Source: an uncultured Bacteroidales bacterium (GTDB lineage: Bacteria; Bacteroidota; Bacteroidia; Bacteroidales; UBA932). Taken from it: a stretch of DNA of 12,752 nt. Where the stretch lies: NCBI GenBank assembly GCA_947305045.1, contig CAMZCW010000053.1:1-12752 (forward strand), given 5' to 3'. Shown here piece by piece: positions 9,448 to 12,752 of the stretch. Position numbers and translations under genes: made by a program. The first letter of the stretch is position 1; each line of letters begins with the position of its first letter. The notes under the pieces are model-generated. The model was not told the origin of the DNA and searched no databases. It saw nothing but the letters and a program-made list of their open reading frames with translations.

Positions 9448-9540
9448 TTTCTCGACTTCGCTCGAAATGACAAGAGGAGGATCGAAATGACAAGAGGAAG
9501 CCCGAAATGACAAGAGGATGATCGAAATGACAAAACACTA
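9448..9540 (+). repeat. REP-like hairpin plus four 20-bp tandem units in the mutase leader
   Basis: A short dyad TCGA-CTTCGC-TCGA (9452-9465, flanked by TTT/AAA) leads into four 20-bp units starting at 9461, 9481, 9501 and 9521. All share CGAAATGACAA. The first three continue GAGGA, while the fourth diverges after CAA. Read on the minus strand, the region encodes VISSEVEKS-like text, which I recall as a common mistranslation of a dispersed intergenic repeat in Bacteroidota and other genomes. It lies between promoter and ATG, so it is transcribed. Confidence 0.85.
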
Positions 9541-9553
9541 AAACACAATAGCA

Positions 9554-11218
9554 ATGAAAGATTACAAACAAACAGCACAGAGCTGGCTCACCGGCAACTT
9601 CGACGAGCAAACCAAGGCAGAGGTCAAACACCTGATGGACACGGACCCCGTTGCCCTGGAAGACGCCTTCTACCGCAACCTGGAGTTCGGCACCGGCGGC
9701 CTGCGCGGCATTATGGGCGCCGGCACCAACCGCATGAACAAGTACACGGTGGGCATGGCCACCCAGGGCCTGGCCAACTACATCAAGGCCCATGTGCAGG
9801 GACAGGCCAGCGTGTGCATCAGCCATGACAGCCGCAACAATTCCCGCCTGTTCGCGGAAATATCGGCCCAGGTCCTGGCCAATAACGGCATCAAGGTGTA
9901 TCTGTTCGAGAGCCTGCGTCCCACGCCGGAGCTCAGCTACAGCATCCGCCTCAAGAAGGCCACGGCCGGCATCATGGTCACTGCCAGCCACAACCCCAAG
10001 GAATACAACGGCTACAAGGTGTTCTGGCAGGACGGCGGCCAAATCACCGCTCCCGTTGACAAAGACATCGTGGCAGAAGTCGCCAAAATTGAAGATCCGG
10101 CCGATGTCCGCTTCGAACCCGTCGCGGGAGAGCCCAAGGGGACCATCGAAATCATGGGAGCAGAGGTGGACGAATGCTACCTCAAGGACCAGCTCTCCCT
10201 CATGCTGTCCCCGGAGGCCGTCGCCAAACACAAGGACCTCAAGATTGTGTATACGCCCCTTCACGGCTGCGGCGTCAAGCTCATGCCGGAGGCCTTGAAG
10301 CGCATCGGCTTCACCAACATCATCCACGTGCCGGAGCAGGACGTGAGTGACGGCAACTTCCCCACCGTGGCCTCCCCCAACCCGGAAGAGCCCGCTGCCA
10401 TGGCCATGGCCCTCAAGAAGGCCGATGAAACCGGCGCAGACCTGGTCCTGGCCACAGACCCGGATGCAGACCGCCTGGGCATCGCCGTCCGCGACAATGA
10501 AGGCAAGATGGTCCAGCTCACCGGCAACCAGACCTGGAGCTTCCTCACCTACTATATCCTCAAACGCTGGCAGGAGCTGGGCAAACTCAACGGCAAACAG
10601 TACTGCGTAAAGACCATCGTCACCAGCGAGCTCATTGCCGCCATTTGCCAGAGCTTCGGCGTCAAGTGCTACAACGTCCTCACGGGCTTCAAATACATAG
10701 CAGAAATCCAGAAGCAACAGGAAGGCAAGAGCGAATTTGTCTGCGGTGGAGAAGAAAGCTACGGCTTCAACCTGGGTTCCTTCGTCCGCGACAAGTGCGC
10801 GCAGGTAGCCGGCTGCGCCGTGGCGGAATGCGCCGCCTGGGCCGCCGAGCAAGGCCTCACCCTCTACCAGCTCCTCCAGAAGGTGTACAAGGAATACGGC
10901 CTGTACGTAGAAAAGATGGTGTACATTGTCCGCAAGGGCAAATCCGGCGCAGAGGAAATTCAAAAGATTATGGCGGATTACCGCGCCTGCCCGCCCAAGG
11001 AGATTGCCGGCAGCCCGCTGGTCAAGGTCCTGGACTACAACAAGCCGGAGGAAACCGGTCTCCCGAAGAGCAATGTGCTGCAGTTCTACAACGCCGCCGG
11101 CGACGTAGTCACCGTCCGTCCTTCCGGCACCGAGCCCAAGATCAAGTTCTACTTTGGCGCCAAAGGCGACGACGCCCCCGCCAAGATTGAAAAACTCAAG
11201 GCTCAGTTCATCAACTAA
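9554..11218 (+). CDS. Phospho-sugar mutase (phosphoglucomutase/phosphomannomutase, alpha-D-phosphohexomutase family)
   Basis: The enzyme moves phosphate between C6 and C1 of hexose phosphates, supplying sugar-1-phosphates for nucleotide sugars and glycogen. The 554-residue product has all four family motifs in order. They are the phosphoserine loop TASHNPKEYNG with S145, the metal loop DPDADR (302-307; D302, D304, D306), the sugar loop GGEESYG (398-404) and the phosphate loop RPSGTEPK (522-529). EFGTGGLRG (44-52) near the N-terminus is typical of the longer PgcA-like bacterial group, slightly above this length. Substrate preference (glucose or mannose) cannot be read from the motifs. ATG at 9554 starts the conserved N-terminus. 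It appears monocistronic: own promoter at 9407-9437 and terminator at 11240-11280. Confidence 0.95.
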   Translation: MKDYKQTAQSWLTGNFDEQTKAEVKHLMDTDPVALEDAFYRNLEFGTGGLRGIMGAGTNRMNKYTVGMATQGLANYIKAHVQGQASVCISHDSRNNSRLFAEISAQVLANNGIKVYLFESLRPTPELSYSIRLKKATAGIMVTASHNPKEYNGYKVFWQDGGQITAPVDKDIVAEVAKIEDPADVRFEPVAGEPKGTIEIMGAEVDECYLKDQLSLMLSPEAVAKHKDLKIVYTPLHGCGVKLMPEALKRIGFTNIIHVPEQDVSDGNFPTVASPNPEEPAAMAMALKKADETGADLVLATDPDADRLGIAVRDNEGKMVQLTGNQTWSFLTYYILKRWQELGKLNGKQYCVKTIVTSELIAAICQSFGVKCYNVLTGFKYIAEIQKQQEGKSEFVCGGEESYGFNLGSFVRDKCAQVAGCAVAECAAWAAEQGLTLYQLLQKVYKEYGLYVEKMVYIVRKGKSGAEEIQKIMADYRACPPKEIAGSPLVKVLDYNKPEETGLPKSNVLQFYNAAGDVVTVRPSGTEPKIKFYFGAKGDDAPAKIEKLKAQFIN

Positions 11219-11239
11219 GCGGAAATGACAGAAATTATT

Positions 11240-11280
11240 ACGGGGTTTCTTGCTTTTTTGCAGGAAATCCCGTATTTTTG
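11240..11280 (+). terminator. Intrinsic terminator of the phosphohexomutase gene
   Basis: A 14-bp stem (11240-11253 with 11260-11273, two G-U wobbles) surrounds a TTTTTT loop and is followed by ATTTTTG. It begins 21 nt after the mutase stop codon. Its right end contains the promoter of the tRNA gene. Confidence 0.88.
11250..11280 (+). promoter_or_regulatory. Promoter of tRNA-Ala, embedded in the terminator
   Basis: TTG at 11250-11252 (in the terminator's left arm) is 20 nt before TATTTTTG at 11273-11280, a TAnnTTTG match formed by the last stem base and the T-tract. The predicted start near 11285 leaves about 10 nt before the mature tRNA. Confidence 0.7.
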
Positions 11281-11295
11281 CAATCCTTTCTACGC

Positions 11296-11369
11296 GGGGT
11301 ATTAGCTCAGTTGGCTAGAGCGATAGGTTCGCAATCTATAGGTCAGGGGTTCGACTCCCCTATACTCCA
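11296..11369 (+). tRNA. tRNA-Ala (anticodon CGC)
   Basis: A 74-nt cloverleaf folds fully. The acceptor is GGGGTAT with ATACTCC, the D-stem GCTC/GAGC, the anticodon stem ATAGG/TCTAT with loop TTCGCAA, the variable loop AGGTC, and the T-arm AGGGG-TTCGACT-CCCCT; the discriminator is A73. The anticodon CGC (11328-11330) reads GCG. The acceptor pair G3-U70 is the alanine identity element and supports the call. The 3' CCA is not encoded, so it must be added after transcription. The gene stands alone between its own promoter and terminator. Confidence 0.95.
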
Positions 11370-11373
11370 CAAA

Positions 11374-11417
11374 AAACAGAGTGACCCAAAGTCAAATTGA
11401 CTAAGGTCACTCTGTTT
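11374..11417 (+). terminator. Terminator of the tRNA gene
   Basis: A perfect 13-bp inverted repeat (AAACAGAGTGACC 11374-11386, GGTCACTCTGTTT 11405-11417) begins 5 nt after the tRNA. It ends in TTT followed by CGTTTT. An inner GTCA-AAT-TGAC hairpin (11391-11401) may stack on it. Confidence 0.85.
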
Positions 11418-11442
11418 CGTTTTGCGATATTTCGTATCTTTG
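11412..11442 (+). promoter_or_regulatory. Candidate lpxB promoter
   Basis: TATCTTTG at 11435-11442 matches TAnnTTTG and lies 23 nt before the lpxB ATG. The trinucleotide 20 nt upstream is CTG (11412-11414), one change from TTG, and sits in the right arm of the tRNA terminator. The -33 element is therefore weak. Confidence 0.55.
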
Positions 11443-11465
11443 CACCTGAAGAATCTCGATTTCCG

Positions 11466-12644
11466 ATGAAGTACTACATCATCGCCGGCGAGGCCTCCGG
11501 AGACCTGCACGGCAGCAACCTTATGAAGGGCCTGTATGCGCAGGACCCTTCGGCCGATATCCGCTTCTGGGGCGGCGAGCTCATGAACGGCGTTTACAAG
11601 GCGCATCAGGAAGGGGACGGCTTGGTAAGAGATTACCGCAATACGGCGGTCATGGGCGTTTGGGAGGTATTTCTCAAGGTATTCTCCATCGCCCGGAATG
11701 TGCGGGACTGCAAGGCGGATATCGCGGCCTGGAGACCGGATGTGGTGATTCTTATCGACTATCCCGGCTTTAACCTGAAGATTGCGGAGTTTGCCCATGG
11801 TGCGGGCTTCCGGGTGTATTATTACATTGCTCCCAAGGTGTGGGCCTCCCGCGAGGGACGTATCCGCAGAATCAAGGCCTGGGTGGACCGCCTGTTTATC
11901 ATCTTCCCCTTCGAGATTCCGTACTTCGAGTCCAAAGGCGTGCCTTTTACCTATGCGGGGAATCCGCTGGTCGATGCCGTTGACCAGAGTCCGGCCATGA
12001 CGGAGCCCCGGGAGGCGTTTTTCCAGCGCACAGGCGTGCCGGATACGCCGTACATCGCCCTCCTGGCCGGCTCTCGAAACATGGAGATTGGCAGCATGAT
12101 GCCCACCTTCATGCAGTTTGCCGATGTCTGGCATGCGGAGAACCCTTCCTGCCATTTTGTGGTGGCCGCCGCTCCGTCCCGCACCATGAAAGACTATGAG
12201 AAGTACGTGGGCGGGCGCACATACGTGCACGTAGTGTTCGGGGAAACTTATAGCGCGCTCCGTCATGCACAGGCGGCCATCATCAACTCCGGTACAGCCT
12301 CGCTGGAGGCGGCCCTCATTGGCACACCGCAAATCGTGGGCTACCAGATGGCGGCCCTTACGGCATTCATTGCGCGCCGCATTGTCAAGGTGCCGTATGT
12401 GTCCCTGGCTAACCTTATCATTAACCGACTGGCTTTCAAGGAATTCCTCCTGGAAAACTTTACCCTGGAGAACCTGGTGGGGGAAATGCGCCGGATTACG
12501 GAAGACACCGCTTACCGGGAGCAGATGCGCTCCGACTACGCAGAGGTCCGGAAGCTGCTGGGCGGCACCGGCGCCTCCAACGCCGTTGCCAAAGCCATGG
12601 TCTCGTCCTTAAAAACGGCCTCCAACAAGGACGAGAAGGCCTAA
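11466..12644 (+). CDS. lpxB: Lipid-A-disaccharide synthase
   Basis: LpxB joins UDP-2,3-diacylglucosamine to lipid X to make the disaccharide-1-phosphate of lipid A, at the inner face of the inner membrane (GT19 glycosyltransferase). The 392-residue product starts with IAGEASGDLHG (5-15) and has the conserved D98 in DYPGFNLKIA, YYIAPKVWASREGRI (119-132), YAGNPLVD (163-170), LLAGSR with R204, and the UDP-binding NSGTASLEAALIGTPQIVGY block (274-293). ATG at 11466 begins the conserved MKYYIIAGEASGD; the reading from TTG 11397 would cover the tRNA terminator and promoter. The gene indicates a Gram-negative, lipid A-making cell. Odd feature: the last dozen residues (SLKTASNKDEKA) and the stop are encoded inside the first copy of a structured repeat (12601-12641), so the tail is probably not functional protein sequence. 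Confidence 0.96.
   Translation: MKYYIIAGEASGDLHGSNLMKGLYAQDPSADIRFWGGELMNGVYKAHQEGDGLVRDYRNTAVMGVWEVFLKVFSIARNVRDCKADIAAWRPDVVILIDYPGFNLKIAEFAHGAGFRVYYYIAPKVWASREGRIRRIKAWVDRLFIIFPFEIPYFESKGVPFTYAGNPLVDAVDQSPAMTEPREAFFQRTGVPDTPYIALLAGSRNMEIGSMMPTFMQFADVWHAENPSCHFVVAAAPSRTMKDYEKYVGGRTYVHVVFGETYSALRHAQAAIINSGTASLEAALIGTPQIVGYQMAALTAFIARRIVKVPYVSLANLIINRLAFKEFLLENFTLENLVGEMRRITEDTAYREQMRSDYAEVRKLLGGTGASNAVAKAMVSSLKTASNKDEKA
12601..12641 (+). repeat. Interleaved inverted-repeat element, copy 1 (overlaps the lpxB 3' end)
   Basis: Arm a is CTCGTCCTT (12602-12610) and pairs with a' AAGGACGAG (12627-12635), 9 bp, or 10 bp with the flanking T-A. Arm b is GGCCT (12617-12621), within the a/a' loop, and pairs with b' AGGCC (12637-12641), just beyond a'. 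The order a-b-a'-b' is that of an H-type pseudoknot or of two mutually exclusive hairpins. Confidence 0.8.
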
Positions 12645-12651
12645 ACCGGGT

Positions 12652-12694
12652 CCTCGTCCTTAAAAATGCCCCCAAACAAGGACGAGAAGGGGGC
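12652..12694 (+). repeat. Interleaved inverted-repeat element, copy 2
   Basis: Arm a CTCGTCCTT (12653-12661) and a' AAGGACGAG (12678-12686) are identical to copy 1 and offset by 51 bp. Arms b GCCCCC (12668-12673) and b' GGGGGC (12689-12694) differ from copy 1 but remain fully complementary (6 bp). No T-tract follows, so it is not a plain terminator on this strand. Confidence 0.8.
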
Positions 12695-12705
12695 TGCAAA
12701 TCGAG

Positions 12706-12752
12706 TAGGAGGAAAACAAAGGATTTTCGGAGTTTTCTTCCTATTCCTTTGT
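12706..12752 (+). terminator. Terminator-like hairpin with an alternative pairing at the window edge
   Basis: TAGGAGGAAAAC (12706-12717) pairs with GTTTTCTTCCTA (12732-12743) over 12 bp with one G-U wobble, and a T-rich tail TTCCTTTGT follows. The tail TCCTTTGT (12745-12752) is also the exact complement of ACAAAGGA (12716-12723), so a competing hairpin can sequester it. The feature runs to the window end and may continue. It probably ends the lpxB transcript. Confidence 0.5.

Noticed and set aside
9406..9513. N-terminal extension of the methyltransferase starting at 9513
   Set aside because: The added residues (including VISSEVEKS) come from the repeat and promoter DNA; family similarity begins at MEWADFILSH, codon 9405.
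9461..9540. 20-bp tandem units as a CRISPR array
   Set aside because: The units abut with no spacers and are too short; no cas gene is present.
9374..10963. 529-codon minus-strand frame opposite the phosphohexomutase
   Set aside because: It is a shadow of a gene with all four mutase motifs, and its end runs through the repeats and the promoter region.
11343..12332. 329-codon minus-strand frame opposite lpxB
   Set aside because: It is antisense to lpxB and also crosses the tRNA terminator and the tRNA 3' end.
12601..12694. Copies 1 and 2 as ordinary rho-independent terminators
   Set aside because: The 9-bp stems have 16-nt loops and are followed by purine- or GC-rich sequence on the plus strand with no T-tract on either strand.

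Overview
The window looks like chromosomal housekeeping DNA from a GC-rich member of the Bacteroidota, most likely Bacteroidales. Three things point there. Protein sequences of GyrB, endonuclease III, the THUMP-like methyltransferase and LpxB have the Bacteroidota flavour. Start sites lack strong Shine-Dalgarno sequences. Almost every gene or operon start has the Bacteroidota-type -7 box TAnnTTTG upstream, several with TTG exactly 20 nt before it. Genus cannot be fixed from the sequence alone. I see no transposase, integrase, phage gene, CRISPR array or antiphage system.

Layout. 1-2005 (-): gyrB, complete except probably for its stop codon. 2142-6669 (-): a two-gene envelope operon, a 972-residue secreted TPR-repeat protein followed after 4 nt by a 534-residue outer-membrane beta-barrel; it ends in an intrinsic terminator just before the gyrB promoter. 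6670-6756: divergent promoter region. 6757-8084 (+): ftsE and nth, overlapping by 4 nt. 8085-8172: a long hairpin between convergent genes. 8173-9405 (-): a THUMP-like SAM-dependent methyltransferase. 9406-9553: overlapping divergent promoters and a 20-bp tandem repeat in the leader of the next gene. 9554-11218 (+): a phosphohexomutase. 11240-11280: a terminator that also carries the promoter of tRNA-Ala(CGC) (11296-11369). 11374-11417: another terminator. 11466-12644 (+): lpxB, followed to the window edge by unusual structured repeats.

The genes serve core functions: DNA supercoiling (gyrB), base-excision repair (nth), division and peptidoglycan remodelling (ftsE), sugar-phosphate interconversion feeding envelope polysaccharides, lipid A synthesis (lpxB), translation (tRNA-Ala), and a probable RNA methylase. 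The TPR/beta-barrel pair is the only module without a known job.

The most interesting signals are non-coding: (i) two tandem 51-bp-spaced elements at the end of lpxB, each with two interleaved inverted repeats (a-b-a'-b') kept in both copies although the b/b' sequences differ; (ii) a nested palindromic repeat inserted in frame in the methyltransferase gene; (iii) a REP-like hairpin plus four 20-bp units in the mutase leader; and (iv) repeated overlap of one gene's terminator with the next gene's promoter.
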